64,000 nt of DNA from NCBI GenBank assembly GCA_022791995.1, contig JAAWAD010000043.1:20264-84263 (forward strand). The letters are read 5' to 3'. The translations under genes were made by a program, and so were the position numbers. The DNA is from Lawsonibacter sp. GTDB taxonomy: Bacteria > Bacillota > Clostridia > Oscillospirales > Oscillospiraceae. This document shows, piece after piece, positions 25,872 through 35,398 of this stretch. The notes below the pieces were generated by a model. That model was not told the origin of the DNA. It was given only the letters and a program-made list of their open reading frames with translations, and ran no database searches. Every line of letters begins with the position of its first letter. The first letter of the stretch is position 1.

Positions 25872-27080
25872 ATGTTAGAAGTACAGGGGAAATATAACAC
25901 CGCGAAAATCTTTACAGATGTGGTGGACGAGGCCTCCATTGCTCAGGTGATTGCTCTGTGCAGCCAGGAGTTTGCCGCTGGCAGCCGCATCCGCCTGATG
26001 CCTGACGTCCACGCCGGGGCCGGCTGTACGGTGGGCACTACCATGACTATCACAGACAAGGTCGTGCCCAATCTGGTGGGAGTGGACATCGGCTGTGGAA
26101 TGGAAACGGTGCGTATCCGGGAGGACCATCTGGAGCTGCAAAGGCTGGATAAGCTGATCCGGGAAAGGATTCCCTCTGGATTTGCCATCCGGCGGGAGGC
26201 CCACCGCTACTGGGAGAAAATCGACCTGTGCCAGCTCTGCTGTGCCAAGAATCTGGACCTGATTCGGGCAGAGAAGAGTATCGGTACCCTGGGGGGCGGC
26301 AACCACTTTATTGAGGTGGACCAGGATGAGGAGGGGCAGCTCTATGTGGTTGTCCACTCAGGCAGCCGCCATCTGGGGCTGGAGGTGGCCCACTACTACC
26401 AGGAGGAGGGGTACAAGGTACTCAACCGCACAGACGATGCCTCTCTGGAACAGCTGATCGCGCAGATGAAGGCGGAGGGACGACAGAAGGAAATCCAAAA
26501 GGAGCTCAAGCGGCTGAAAAATCAGAAGCAGACCGCCATTCCCCGACCGCTGGCCTATGTCTCTGGAACGCTGTTTGACCAGTACATCCACGATATGAAG
26601 CTGGTGCAGCAGTTTGCGGCCCTGAACCGCCAGGCCATGATGGACGAGATCCTCAAGGGGATGAAGGTCCATGCGGAGGAGCAGTTTACCACCATCCACA
26701 ACTATATCGACACCGACACCATGATTCTGCGGAAGGGAGCGGTCTCCGCTCAGGCGGGAGAGAGGCTGCTGATCCCGATCAACATGCGGGATGGAAGCCT
26801 GCTGTGCGTAGGAAAGGGCAATGAGGACTGGAACTTTTCCGCTCCCCACGGGGCTGGCCGTCTCATGAGCCGGGCCCAGGCCAAGCAGACCTTTACTGTG
26901 TCCGAGTTCAAAAAGCAGATGGCGGGTATTTACACTACCTCAGTCGGACGGGACACCCTGGACGAGTGTCCCATGGCTTACAAGGGAATGGAGGACATCC
27001 TGGCCAACATCGGCCCCACCGCCCAGGTGGAGAAAATCATCCGCCCCATTTATAACTTCAAGGCCGGAGAGGAAGAATAA
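25872..27080 (+). CDS. rtcB: RtcB family RNA ligase
   Basis: 402 residues, ATG 25872 behind AAAGGAGA. RtcB joins 2',3'-cyclic phosphate (or 3'-phosphate) and 5'-OH RNA ends using GTP and manganese. Motifs are LMPDVHAGAGCTVGTT (from about 42), GVDIGCGM, GTLGGGNHFIE, VHSGSRHLG and HGAGRLMSR, whose His326 is the expected guanylated residue. The length is that of the shorter bacterial RtcB class. The TAA stop is one of the two 3-base direct repeats flanking a MITE-like element. An RlaP-type nucleotidyltransferase, a family linked to RNA ligases, is encoded elsewhere in this window. Confidence 0.93.
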   Translation: MLEVQGKYNTAKIFTDVVDEASIAQVIALCSQEFAAGSRIRLMPDVHAGAGCTVGTTMTITDKVVPNLVGVDIGCGMETVRIREDHLELQRLDKLIRERIPSGFAIRREAHRYWEKIDLCQLCCAKNLDLIRAEKSIGTLGGGNHFIEVDQDEEGQLYVVVHSGSRHLGLEVAHYYQEEGYKVLNRTDDASLEQLIAQMKAEGRQKEIQKELKRLKNQKQTAIPRPLAYVSGTLFDQYIHDMKLVQQFAALNRQAMMDEILKGMKVHAEEQFTTIHNYIDTDTMILRKGAVSAQAGERLLIPINMRDGSLLCVGKGNEDWNFSAPHGAGRLMSRAQAKQTFTVSEFKKQMAGIYTTSVGRDTLDECPMAYKGMEDILANIGPTAQVEKIIRPIYNFKAGEEE

Positions 27081-27241
27081 GAACCTGTATTCATAACCGA
27101 AAATACCGGATGGGCGAGGAATTTTGTTCGCCCTGCAAGGCAAAAAATCACAGGAATACTGGGTATATTTCAAGATTTTTAACGCCGCAGGGTGGCAAGA
27201 GGGCTGTCCAGACGGTGGTTTGAGGTTGTGAATACAGGTTC
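27081..27241. mobile_element. MITE-like element with 18-bp terminal inverted repeats
   Basis: The 161-bp element has terminal inverted repeats GAACCTGTATTCATAACC (left) and its complement with one mismatch (right, 27224-27241). The trinucleotide TAA flanks both ends (27078-27080 and 27242-27244) and is a plausible 3-bp target duplication of the TNA type made by some IS5-family elements. No coding capacity is seen. The left TAA is the rtcB stop codon, so the insertion left RtcB intact. Confidence 0.75.
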
Positions 27242-27245
27242 TAAG

Positions 27246-27282
27246 CTGTGCGCCGCAGAGGGTGAATCTCTGCGGCGCACAG
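27246..27282. terminator. Strong hairpin between rtcB and thiT
   Basis: A 15-bp perfect stem (CTGTGCGCCGCAGAG / CTCTGCGGCGCACAG) with a 7-base loop lies just past the thiT stop, outside the MITE. It probably ends both convergent transcripts, although T-runs are short. Confidence 0.65.
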
Positions 27283-27286
27283 TGGT

Positions 27287-27859
27287 TTATACATCAGCGG
27301 CCTTGATATCCTGGCCCAGGATATAGGGCTTCAACGGGGCGTAGAGCAGTCCGGCAATGATAAGGGCAATGAGTGTGTTGGGCAGCATATAGCTTCCATT
27401 GTAGACAATGGAGTAGGCTGAGGGGCTGGTAAAGGTCCAGCGCATAAACTCGGTGGGCACCAGAATTTTATAGATGGTGATCCCGCTGATATAGTGGACC
27501 ACAAAGCGGCCCAGGCAGCCCACCAGAGTGCCAGCGAAGATCCCCCACTTTTTCCCCTTGAAGAGACCGGCCAGACCCAAGGGGGTGAAGGCAACCAGAT
27601 AATCCAGCAGCATGGACTGCCAGCCCCAGGCATAGGCCCCGTCGAGCATCAGCTGGAGCAGGCCAAAGACAAAGCCGGCCATCATACCAGAGCCCGCCCC
27701 CCAGCGGACGGCGAAAAATAAAATAGGAAACATGGCGGGGGTCAGGGAGCCGCCGTTGGGCAGCTCCATCAGCTTGATGTAGCTGAGGATCTGGGCCAGC
27801 GCTACCATCAGTGCCCCCTCGCACAGCATCCGGGCCTTCAAATGAGAACGGTTCAACAT
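27287..27859 (-). CDS. thiT: Energy-coupled thiamine transporter ThiT (ECF S component)
   Basis: 190 residues, six hydrophobic helices. ThiT motifs are seen in MVALAQILSYIKLMELPNGGS, RWGAGSGMMAGFVFG and WGWQSMLLDYLVAF. It binds thiamine and couples with the shared ECF energising module, which is not encoded in the window. The start at 27859 has AGGAGGAATTTGT upstream; the longer frame runs into the riboswitch. A TPP riboswitch with terminator lies in the leader, which confirms the substrate. Confidence 0.95.
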   Translation of the reverse strand: MLNRSHLKARMLCEGALMVALAQILSYIKLMELPNGGSLTPAMFPILFFAVRWGAGSGMMAGFVFGLLQLMLDGAYAWGWQSMLLDYLVAFTPLGLAGLFKGKKWGIFAGTLVGCLGRFVVHYISGITIYKILVPTEFMRWTFTSPSAYSIVYNGSYMLPNTLIALIIAGLLYAPLKPYILGQDIKAADV

Positions 27860-27872
27860 ACAAATTCCTCCT

Positions 27873-27909
27873 AAAAAAATACCGCAAGCCAACAAACGGG
27901 CTTGCAGTA
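27873..27909 (-). terminator. Riboswitch-controlled terminator before thiT
   Basis: Minus-strand TACTGCAAGCC / GGCTTGCGGTA stem followed by seven T residues, just upstream of the thiT ribosome-binding site. It is the expression platform of the TPP riboswitch. Confidence 0.88.
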
Positions 27910-27932
27910 CGGAGAAATACGACAGAAGGTCG

Positions 27933-28025
27933 TTCACTTCCTACGCCGGCATTACCCGGATCAGGTTAAGGGTTCGGACCTGGTGTTTCAGTCCATCTCA
28001 GCCGGGAAACCTCCCAGCGCCCCTG
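27933..28025 (-). promoter_or_regulatory. TPP riboswitch (THI element)
   Basis: On the minus strand the conserved THI core is present: GGGGCGC, CTGAGATGG, ACCCTTAACCTGATC and GGGTAATGCCGGCGTAGG. It lies between the promoter and the thiT terminator. Thiamine pyrophosphate binding should favour termination and lower uptake. Confidence 0.96.
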
Positions 28026-28052
28026 TGTTTGATTGTCTCACGGTTTTTTTCC

Positions 28053-28081
28053 ATTATAGGCAGAGCGCCTGCCTTTGTCAA
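28053..28081 (-). promoter_or_regulatory. Consensus SigA promoter of thiT
   Basis: Minus strand TTGACA, 17 bases, TATAAT: both boxes are perfect. The start point lies about 20 bases before the riboswitch. Confidence 0.88.
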
Positions 28082-28114
28082 CAGGATTCCCCTTCTTTTT
28101 TGGCCCCCGGATGG

Positions 28115-28148
28115 AAAAAGGCTCCCGCCTCCCTTTGGGAGGCGGGAG
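28115..28148 (-). terminator. Terminator of glgP
   Basis: A 12-bp perfect stem (CTCCCGCCTCCC / GGGAGGCGGGAG) with a 3-base loop is followed on the minus strand by CCTTTTTCC, directly after the glgP stop. Confidence 0.85.
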
Positions 28149-28156
28149 AACGTCTC

Positions 28157-30445
28157 TTATTTTCCTTCGCTCAGGTGCCAGATATCCTGGTTGTACTGCC
28201 GGATGGTGCGGTCAGAGGAGAAGTAACCGGCCTTTGCAATGTTGACCAGCATCTTTTTGGCCCAGCTCCGGCGGTCGCCATAGTCATGAACAGCCTGATC
28301 CTTGGCTGCGATATAGGCCTCCACATCCAGCAGGGCCATGAACCAGTCCTTGTTCTTCATATCACGCCACAGGGCGGACAGGCAGGCCGGGTCGCCGATG
28401 GCCAGCATCTCGGGGGAGACCAGGAAGTCCACCAGGCGCTCCACGGAGGGACTGTGGTAGTACTGGAGGGGGTCGTAGCCCCGGCCGTCGGGCCGGTTCC
28501 CCTTGTAGAGCCGAATTACGTCGTCGCTGTGGGCCCCAAAGGTGTAGATATTGTCCTGCCCCACCAGCTGGGCAATCTCCACATTGGCTCCGTCCAGAGT
28601 ACCCAGGGTGACAGCGCCGTTGGCCATAAACTTCATGTTGCCAGTGCCGCTGGCCTCCTTGGAGGCCAGGGAGATCTGCTCGGAGATGTCGCAGGCGGGA
28701 ATCAGCCGCTCTGCCCAGGTGACGTTGTAGTTTTCCACCATGGCCACACGCAGCCAGGGGCGTACCTGGGGGGAGCGCTCAATCAGCTCGTGAAGGCAGA
28801 GAATCAGATGGATGATATGCTTTGCCATCACATAGGCGGGGGCGGCCTTGGCGCCAAAGAGGACGGTGACTGGCCGCTCCGGGATGTGTCCGGCCTGAAT
28901 TTCCAGGTACTTGTGGATGACATACAGGGCGTTCATCTGCTGGCGCTTGTACTCGTGGAGGCGCTTTACCTGGATGTCGAAGACAGATTGGGGGTCCAGC
29001 TCAATGTGCTGCTTGGCCCACAGAAGGCGGCACAGCAGATCCTTGCTGTTCTGCTTCACAGCCAACAGCCGGTCCAGCACCACCCCGTCGGTCTGGTAGT
29101 CCAGCAGCTTCTCCAGCTGATCCGGGTCCTGGCGCCACTTGGGGCCGATGCAGTCGTCCACCAGAGCGGTCAGACCGGGGTTGCAGGCCTCCAGCCACCG
29201 GCGGAGGGTGACGCCGTTGGTCTTGTTGTTGAACTTCTGGGGGTAGAGGTCATAGAAGGGCTTCAGCTCGGAATTCTTTAAAATCTCGGTATGGAGCGCG
29301 GCCACCCCGTTGACTGAGAAGCCATAGTGGATGTCCATATGGGCCATGTGGACACGGTTAGAGCCGTCCAGAATCGACACCTTAGGGTCGGGATGGGCAG
29401 CCTTGACCCGCCGGTCCAGCTCCTGGATGATGGGCACCAGCTGGGGGGCCACCTTCTCGATAAAGGCCAGGGGCCACTTCTCCAGGGCCTCGGCCAGGAT
29501 GGTGTGGTTGGTGTAGGCGCAGGTGCGGCTCACCTGATCCACCGCCTCGTCAAGGGTCAGGCCCCGCTGGGTCAGCAGGCGAATCAGCTCAGGAATGACC
29601 ATGGAGGGGTGGGTGTCATTGATCTGAATCACCACATGGTCGGCCAGCTCCTTCAGAGCGAAGCCCCGCTCCTCCAGCTCCTGGAGGATCAGCTGGGCCC
29701 CGGCGGACACCATAAAATACTGCTGATACACCCGGAGAAGCCGGCCAGGGTCGTCGCTGTCGTCGGGGTAGAGGAATGAGGTCAGATTGTGAACAATATC
29801 CCCCTTGTCAAAGTCGATGCCCACCCAGGGCTGGGCGGCGGGCTGCTCCACGTCGAAGAGGTGGAGACGGTTGGCGTACTGGTTGTAAGCGCCAGGGACG
29901 GCAATGTCGTAGAGCACCGCGTTCAGCTCGAAGCCGCCGAAGGGGACGGAGAAGGTCTTTCCGGTTGGGATCAGCCAGCTGTCCTCCTCAATCCAGGGGT
30001 TGGGCTCCTCCTGCTGCTTGTTCTGGGAAAACTTCTGCTGGAACAGACCATAGTGGTAGTTCAGGCCCACGCCGTCCCCGGGCAGGCCCAGGGCGGCAAT
30101 CGAGTCCAGAAAACAGGCGGCTAGGCGGCCCAGGCCACCGTTGCCCAGGGAGGGCTCGGGTTCCATGGACTCGATAACGCCCAGGTCCCGGCCCATGCTG
30201 GCCAGCAACTTGCCCACCGGCTCGTGGAGTCCCAGAGCCAGCAGGTTGTTGGACAGTAGCTTGCCAATCAGAAATTCTGCGGAGAAGTAGTACAGCTTCC
30301 GCCCGGTCTCCGGGGCGGGGCGCTCCTTGGCCATCCGGCAGGTGAGGAGGAGCAGAGCCTCGTACAGCTGATGGTCGTCACACTGGTCAGGGGAGCGGCC
30401 GAACCGCTCCTGGGTCAGCTGAAACAGCTGCTCGTTCAGTTCCAT
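28157..30445 (-). CDS. glgP: Glycogen/alpha-glucan phosphorylase
   Basis: 762 residues, family GT35. The enzyme releases glucose 1-phosphate from alpha-1,4-glucan chains with phosphate and pyridoxal phosphate. The PLP lysine is about residue 605 in the [15 protein letters not shown] block; [14 protein letters not shown] and VQINDTHP-type motifs are also complete ([11 protein letters not shown]). The ATG at 30445 has GAGGCGA upstream and its own promoter at 30521-30550. Together with malQ upstream and amylosucrase elsewhere in the window it forms a glucan storage and mobilisation set. Confidence 0.96.
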   Translation of the reverse strand: MELNEQLFQLTQERFGRSPDQCDDHQLYEALLLLTCRMAKERPAPETGRKLYYFSAEFLIGKLLSNNLLALGLHEPVGKLLASMGRDLGVIESMEPEPSLGNGGLGRLAACFLDSIAALGLPGDGVGLNYHYGLFQQKFSQNKQQEEPNPWIEEDSWLIPTGKTFSVPFGGFELNAVLYDIAVPGAYNQYANRLHLFDVEQPAAQPWVGIDFDKGDIVHNLTSFLYPDDSDDPGRLLRVYQQYFMVSAGAQLILQELEERGFALKELADHVVIQINDTHPSMVIPELIRLLTQRGLTLDEAVDQVSRTCAYTNHTILAEALEKWPLAFIEKVAPQLVPIIQELDRRVKAAHPDPKVSILDGSNRVHMAHMDIHYGFSVNGVAALHTEILKNSELKPFYDLYPQKFNNKTNGVTLRRWLEACNPGLTALVDDCIGPKWRQDPDQLEKLLDYQTDGVVLDRLLAVKQNSKDLLCRLLWAKQHIELDPQSVFDIQVKRLHEYKRQQMNALYVIHKYLEIQAGHIPERPVTVLFGAKAAPAYVMAKHIIHLILCLHELIERSPQVRPWLRVAMVENYNVTWAERLIPACDISEQISLASKEASGTGNMKFMANGAVTLGTLDGANVEIAQLVGQDNIYTFGAHSDDVIRLYKGNRPDGRGYDPLQYYHSPSVERLVDFLVSPEMLAIGDPACLSALWRDMKNKDWFMALLDVEAYIAAKDQAVHDYGDRRSWAKKMLVNIAKAGYFSSDRTIRQYNQDIWHLSEGK

Positions 30446-30520
30446 TGTTTCATCGCCTCGTTATATAAAGATTACGTTTGATCGACGGTGGGTTCCGGCC
30501 CCAGACAGGGGTTCAAATTC

Positions 30521-30550
30521 AGTATATCAGCCCTTCGGGGCCCGCGTCAA
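30521..30550 (-). promoter_or_regulatory. Promoter of glgP
   Basis: Minus strand TTGACG, 18 bases, TATACT, within the gap between malQ and glgP. glgP can thus be expressed apart from malQ. Confidence 0.6.
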
Positions 30551-30610
30551 ATACATTCCGTTAAAATCCTGCACAATATTCTGCCAAATTAGTCGGGGGA
30601 TATGAACGAA

Positions 30611-32161
30611 TCAGTTATTTTTTCCAGTATTTGATACAGGGGATTCCTGTTTCACCCTTTTCTGCTTTTTTCCTCCTTTTGCCTTGGGCAGCCGCTGATA
30701 GACCTGCATCTCCTTGAAAAGCCGCCGGGCCAGCTCCGGGCTGAAGCTTTCGGGCAGGGTCCGCCACTGCCAGTTCCCGCCCAGGGTGGAGGGAGTATTC
30801 ATCCGGGCCTCGCTGCCCAGGCCCAGAATGTCCTGCATCTGCATCACCGCCAGGTCGGCGGGCGAAGCCCAGGCGGAGCGCATCATGCCCCAGTGATAGC
30901 CCTCCCGCCGGGACAGGCGCAGGTACTCCTTGGCGAAGGCCACATCTTTTCGGGGGGCGTGCTTCATCCAGCCCTGGATGGTATCGTTGTCGTGCGTGCC
31001 GGCATAGACCACGCATTTGGGTGGATAGCAGTGGGGCAGATAGTCGCTGCCCGTGTCCCGGCTGTCAAAGGCGAACTCCAGCACCTTCATGCCGGGATAG
31101 CCGGTGTTTTTCAGAAGCTTTTTCACGGAGGGCGTGAGGAAGCCCAGGTCCTCAGCAATGATGTCCCGCTTGCCCAGGGCCCTGTTCACGGTCTGGAAGA
31201 AGTCCAGACCCGGGCCGGGACGCCAGCGGCCGTTCCGGGCGGTCTTGTCCCCGTAGGGGATGGCATAGTAGGCGTCGAAGCCCCGGAAGTGGTCAATGCG
31301 CAGGGTGTCGCAGATTTGAAACTGCCAGGCGATGCGCTTGAGCCACCAGGCGTAGCCTTCCTCCTTCATCCGCTCCCAGTCAAAAAGGGGGTTTCCCCAC
31401 AGCTGGCCGTCGGCGGAGAAGCCGTCGGGAGGGCAGCCGGCCACCTCGATGGGCTTCCCCTCCCTGTCCAGCTGAAACTGGCCGGGGTTGGCCCACACGT
31501 CAGCACTGTCCAGCGCCACATAAATGGGCAGGTCTCCCAGAATGGAGATTCCCTTCTGATTGGCGTACTCCTTCAAAGTCCACCACTGGGCAAAGAAGAG
31601 GTGCTGCATCCACTTCCAGAAGTCGATCTCCCCGGACAGCTCTTTCTGTGCCGCCTCCATCGCCTCGGGCTGGCGCAGACGGAGTGCCTCGGGCCACTCC
31701 AGCCAGGAGACTCCGCCGTATTTGCTCTTCAGAGCCATAAACAGGGCGTAATCCTCCAGCCAGTCGGCCCCGCACGGAGTTTCTCTCAGCTCAAACTCCT
31801 CCCCCCGGCCCAGGCGAGAGACAGCCAGACGGAGAACATCAAAGCGCTTTTGGTAGAGAGTCGCGTAATCCACCCGGGCAGGGTCGCTTCCCCAATCTAT
31901 GCTCTGAAATTCCTCGGGCTCCAGCAGGCCCCATTCAGCCAGAATGTCCAGGTCGATAAAATAGGGGTTCCCCGCAAAGGAGGAGAAGGACTGGTAGGGG
32001 GAATCCCCATAGCTGGTGGGGCCGATGGGCAGGATCTGCCAGCAGGACTGGCCGCCCTCCGCCAGAAAGTCCACAAATTCCCGGGCCGCCGCCCCCATGG
32101 TTCCAATGCCATAGGGGGAGGGCAGAGAGGAGATGGGCATTAAAATACCGCCGCGCCGCAT
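30611..32161 (-). CDS. malQ: 4-alpha-glucanotransferase (amylomaltase)
   Basis: A 516-residue GH77 enzyme that moves maltosyl and longer segments between alpha-1,4-glucans. Visible motifs: the N-terminal GILMPISSLPSPYGIGTMG, LPIYVALDSADVWANP, the nucleophile Asp in LRIDHFRGFD (near 290), the acid Glu in IIAEDLG (near 333) and THDNDT (near 390). A basic Lys/Gly tail follows the catalytic domain. It starts 23 bases after the rqcH stop, so it may ride on the rqcH transcript. Confidence 0.96.
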   Translation of the reverse strand: MRRGGILMPISSLPSPYGIGTMGAAAREFVDFLAEGGQSCWQILPIGPTSYGDSPYQSFSSFAGNPYFIDLDILAEWGLLEPEEFQSIDWGSDPARVDYATLYQKRFDVLRLAVSRLGRGEEFELRETPCGADWLEDYALFMALKSKYGGVSWLEWPEALRLRQPEAMEAAQKELSGEIDFWKWMQHLFFAQWWTLKEYANQKGISILGDLPIYVALDSADVWANPGQFQLDREGKPIEVAGCPPDGFSADGQLWGNPLFDWERMKEEGYAWWLKRIAWQFQICDTLRIDHFRGFDAYYAIPYGDKTARNGRWRPGPGLDFFQTVNRALGKRDIIAEDLGFLTPSVKKLLKNTGYPGMKVLEFAFDSRDTGSDYLPHCYPPKCVVYAGTHDNDTIQGWMKHAPRKDVAFAKEYLRLSRREGYHWGMMRSAWASPADLAVMQMQDILGLGSEARMNTPSTLGGNWQWRTLPESFSPELARRLFKEMQVYQRLPKAKGGKKQKRVKQESPVSNTGKNN

Positions 32162-32184
32162 GTTGCAACCACCTTTCGTCTACA

Positions 32185-34014
32185 TTATCCTTGTTTTGTG
32201 CCCTTTGCATTGGCCCGCAGCCGCTTCACCAGGTCTCCGTCAGGGGTGACCCAGGCCGTTTCATAGGTGGTATAGACCACCATGCCCGGGCGGGCGCCGG
32301 CGGGCTTTTTCACATACTTCACTGGGGTGTAATCCACCGGGACCCGGGTGCTGTCCCGGGCCTGAGAGAACCAGGCGGCCAGCTGGGCGGCCTCCTCCAG
32401 GCTCTGGAGGTCGGGCGGTTCCCCCTCCGTCCAAAGAATCACATGGGAGCCGTGGATTTTCTGTGTGTGAAACCAAATATCGCTCTTGAAAGCCTGTTTG
32501 CAGGTGAGCAGGTCATTCTGCGTGTTGTTTTTCCCCACGGAGATGCGCAGACCGGAGGAGGAGCGAAACTCCATGGGTTTGGAGGCAATCCGTTTTTCCC
32601 GCCCCCTAGCCTTGGAGGTTCTGTGGAGATAGCCGGTATCGGTGAGCTCCTGGCGGATCTCCTGGAGGTCCCGCTCCCCCTCGGCCAGAGGGATGCTCTC
32701 CAGAACGCTGTTCAGATAGTCCAGCTCCCGCCGGCCCTTCTCCAGCTGAAGGGTGAGCATCTCCTCCGCCTTTTTGGCCTTGTTGTACTCCTTATAGAGT
32801 TTTGCGGCATTCTGCTGGGGGGTGAGGAGGGGGTCCAAGGGAATTTCGATCTCCTGTCCCTCCGGGTCGTAGAAGTCCACCGCCCGCAGCCGGGACATTC
32901 CCCGCTCCATGGTGTGGAGGTTGGAGGTGACAATGTCACCCATCTGGCGCAGGCGCTCCCGGTCCTGTGTGGCAGCCAGCTCCCGCTCCTGATTGCCCAG
33001 CTTCCGGGCGGTACGGTCCCGGGCACGGGTGACGGCCCGGATCAGGTCCTGCCCCTTCTGGCGGACCCGTTCCAGGTGCTCCCGCTCCTCATAGAAGCAG
33101 TCCAGAAGCGTGGAAAAGGAAGGAAATTCCCGGCATGACGCCGCCTCGCCATACTGGGTGATGGGCAGAAAGGTGAAGTCCTTGGGGGCGCCCTCCAGAG
33201 AAAGAAGTGTGGGTGTACAACGCGCTTCCAGAATCCGTTGGAGCAGCTCCTCCAGCTGGTCAAGCAGGCGGCTGCGGCCAGCAGGGCCCAGATCCTCCAG
33301 AGTGATGTCCACCGCGCCTCCGGCCCGATAGGCCAGCTCCCGGCACAGAAGGGGGGACAACCCTGCCAGGGTGTCCAGCAGCCACCGGTCCGCTCTTGTC
33401 TCCTCCAGGGCGGCGGACAGGAGCCGCTCCAGTCCCTCCCGTTCCAGCGTCAGGGGGTTGGCTTTCCCCACTGCAGGAGGGAGGAGGTAGAACATCCCCG
33501 GCTGAAGGACCCGATAGCGCACAGCAGTTGTCTGGTCCGGCCCTGAGACGATACATTTGTCCGCTGACTCCAACCCCACATGGCGGATGCAGTCCAAAAT
33601 GCGGCCCTCTCCATCCAGCAGCAGAAGGTTGGTCCTGTGGCTGATGGCCTCCAGGACCAGGCAGCGCTCCACCCGGTCTCCCAGCTCATTCAGCGCTTCG
33701 AAGCGCAACGTGACCACCCGTTCCATGGGGGTCTGGGCGGTTTCCAGCAGCCGGGCGCCTGACAGGTGCTTGCGCAGCAGCATACAGAACATGGGGGGTG
33801 TGTCCGGGTTTTCTCGGGTGAGCTGGGTGAGCTGGAGTCGGGGGCGGCTGGGGCTGGCGGACAGGAGCAGCCGCACGTTTCCCGCCGCCGGGGCCCGGAG
33901 GGCCAGGACGACCTCGTCCCGGGCGGGCTGGTAAATCTTGTCGATTCTTGCCCCGGCCAGGGCAGAATTCAGTTCGCCGACAAGGCTGGACAGGCACAGT
34001 GCGTCTAAAGGCAT
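32185..34014 (-). CDS. rqcH: NFACT family protein RqcH (Rqc2 homologue)
   Basis: 609 residues. In Bacillus, RqcH binds stalled 50S subunits carrying peptidyl-tRNA and adds C-terminal alanine tails. The N-terminal NFACT-N domain, two long charged helices (about 285-460) and the NFACT-R domain with SSGLRISVGKNNTQND and WFHTQKIHGSHVIL are all present. The start ATG 34014 has AGAGGTG 6 bases upstream; a GTG at 34023 overlaps that site and is rejected. Older annotation calls it fibronectin-binding protein. mrnC lies two genes upstream. Confidence 0.93.
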   Translation of the reverse strand: MPLDALCLSSLVGELNSALAGARIDKIYQPARDEVVLALRAPAAGNVRLLLSASPSRPRLQLTQLTRENPDTPPMFCMLLRKHLSGARLLETAQTPMERVVTLRFEALNELGDRVERCLVLEAISHRTNLLLLDGEGRILDCIRHVGLESADKCIVSGPDQTTAVRYRVLQPGMFYLLPPAVGKANPLTLEREGLERLLSAALEETRADRWLLDTLAGLSPLLCRELAYRAGGAVDITLEDLGPAGRSRLLDQLEELLQRILEARCTPTLLSLEGAPKDFTFLPITQYGEAASCREFPSFSTLLDCFYEEREHLERVRQKGQDLIRAVTRARDRTARKLGNQERELAATQDRERLRQMGDIVTSNLHTMERGMSRLRAVDFYDPEGQEIEIPLDPLLTPQQNAAKLYKEYNKAKKAEEMLTLQLEKGRRELDYLNSVLESIPLAEGERDLQEIRQELTDTGYLHRTSKARGREKRIASKPMEFRSSSGLRISVGKNNTQNDLLTCKQAFKSDIWFHTQKIHGSHVILWTEGEPPDLQSLEEAAQLAAWFSQARDSTRVPVDYTPVKYVKKPAGARPGMVVYTTYETAWVTPDGDLVKRLRANAKGTKQG

Positions 34015-34072
34015 AGGGAACACCTCTTAACATCAGAATCACTTGCAAGAGCGGCCTGCGGCCGCCGGCAGT

Positions 34073-34597
34073 TTAGTAAGGAAACTCGGCGTAATAGTCC
34101 ACGTCGTCCCCAGCGGTGAGCCACCGTTCAAACCAGCCAAGAAAATCCTGGCGCTGGCAGCAGGGCTGCGTTCCCATTTCGCACAGGCTCCAGACCTCGC
34201 CCCGACAGGGGCCGGTGATAATCAGCTGAAAGGTCTGGCCGCAGCCGATGTCGATCAGCTCCAGTGTTCCCTGCTGGATCTGCCGCCAAAGCTCCTCCGA
34301 CAGGGGCTCTTCCGCCTCAATCACATACTCGGTAAAGGGAAAGGGGGAAACGTAATCCTGGCTTTGCCGGTTTGCATTTAGAGGTAAAAGGTCGAAGCCG
34401 CCAAACATGTCGCAGCCGTCGCCAACCTCCAGCAAAAAACGGCGATAGCCCTCGGGCAGTTGTATTTTGTGGCTCTCCTCAAAGGTGCAGATATCTTTTT
34501 CGGACAGCACAGGGCCCATTTGGATGTTCTGCTGTTCGATTTCCCGCTTGATTCGCTCCAGAACAGTGCTGTACTCGTCAGACTGATAAACCGGCAT
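34073..34597 (-). CDS. SMI1/KNR4 family protein
   Basis: 174 residues with the SMI1/KNR4 (SUKH) fold features: the helix-strand entry EESHKIQLPEGYRRFLLEVGDG and GGFDLLPL. Such proteins are often immunity factors of polymorphic toxins, but single copies in housekeeping settings also occur. No toxin gene is adjacent; it lies between mrnC and rqcH with 3-base and 58-base gaps, so it is probably cotranscribed. Role unknown. Confidence 0.85.
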   Translation of the reverse strand: MPVYQSDEYSTVLERIKREIEQQNIQMGPVLSEKDICTFEESHKIQLPEGYRRFLLEVGDGCDMFGGFDLLPLNANRQSQDYVSPFPFTEYVIEAEEPLSEELWRQIQQGTLELIDIGCGQTFQLIITGPCRGEVWSLCEMGTQPCCQRQDFLGWFERWLTAGDDVDYYAEFPY

Positions 34598-34600
34598 AAG

Positions 34601-35008
34601 CTACTCCTCCTCGTTCATAAGCGCAGCAAAAAGTGCATTCAGCCGCTCCGTTTTGCCCTGGAGATAGAGCCAGCCGAAGAGGGCCTCCAGACCAGTGGCG
34701 GTCTGGTACTGGGCCCGGCTGGCGGCCTTGGGGACGGAGTGAGGGGCGGTGTTCCGGCCCCGGCGGAAGACATCGGCCTCCTCCTCTGAGAGGAGGGGCT
34801 GAATGCGCCCGAACCGTTCCGCCTGCGCGGGGGCGGCTACATACTGCACGGTGGCCCGGTGGAGGTCCCCGGCCCTGGCCTTACCGTGGAGCACCAGCCA
34901 GGCGCGGACCATCACCTCGAACACCCCGTCCCCCAGGTGGGCCAGCCCCAGGCTGGACAGGTTCAGCAGCGTCTCCCGGGGCACATCCAAGTGGAAGTAG
35001 TCGATCAT
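34601..35008 (-). CDS. mrnC: Mini-ribonuclease III (MrnC)
   Basis: 135 residues, an RNase III catalytic domain without the dsRNA-binding domain. MrnC matures 23S rRNA ends in Bacillus. Motifs: LSSLGLAHLGDGVFEVMVR near the N-terminus with the catalytic Asp, and the helix TATGLEALFGWLYL. The start is ATG 35008 behind AAGGAGAG. It precedes the SMI1/KNR4 gene by 3 bases. Confidence 0.93.
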   Translation of the reverse strand: MIDYFHLDVPRETLLNLSSLGLAHLGDGVFEVMVRAWLVLHGKARAGDLHRATVQYVAAPAQAERFGRIQPLLSEEEADVFRRGRNTAPHSVPKAASRAQYQTATGLEALFGWLYLQGKTERLNALFAALMNEEE

Positions 35009-35086
35009 CGTATCTCTCCTTATGGGCAATAGAGCTCAAATGTATGGCAAAGGCGGAGCCGGAAAAGGAAGAGAAATCCAGTCCAG

Positions 35087-35398
35087 CTAGAGGGGAAGGC
35101 CCGTCCACCCGGCCCGGAGGGCGTCCTTCTGCGCCCGGGTAAGGGACTTGATCTGGTGCTCCCGCCGGAGGGCGGCGGATTTGTCCGGCTGGGCCTCCAC
35201 ATAGACCAGGGAGAGGGGGCCGCGTCCCCGGGTGTACTTGGCGCCCCGGCCCGTCCGGTGGACAGCCAGCCGCCGGTTTACATCCTGGGTGATGCCGGTG
35301 TACAGGGTGTTGTCCCCACACAGCAGGATGTAGACATACCAGAGGGCGGACAAACGTCCGGCGGATACCCCATCCGCCGGACGTGCGTTCTTCTCCAC
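35087..35398 (-). CDS. GIY-YIG nuclease family protein (UPF0213 type)
   Basis: 103 residues if started at the GTG at 35398, which overlaps the stop of the receiver gene as TAGTG. The GIY-YIG core WYVYILLCGDNTLYTGIT and the AALRREHQIKSLTRAQK helix are clear. A start further in, near residue 16, is possible, because a strong hairpin (35354-35384) falls inside the first 20 codons. The role is unknown; homologues are called predicted endonucleases. Confidence 0.8.
   Translation of the reverse strand: MEKNARPADGVSAGRLSALWYVYILLCGDNTLYTGITQDVNRRLAVHRTGRGAKYTRGRGPLSLVYVEAQPDKSAALRREHQIKSLTRAQKDALRAGWTGLPL
35352..35384 (-). terminator. Perfect 13-bp hairpin after the receiver gene
   Basis: ACGTCCGGCGGAT / ATCCGCCGGACGT with a 5-base loop, followed by TTTG on the minus strand. 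It may end or attenuate the receiver transcript, but it lies within the longest reading of the GIY-YIG gene. Confidence 0.5.
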
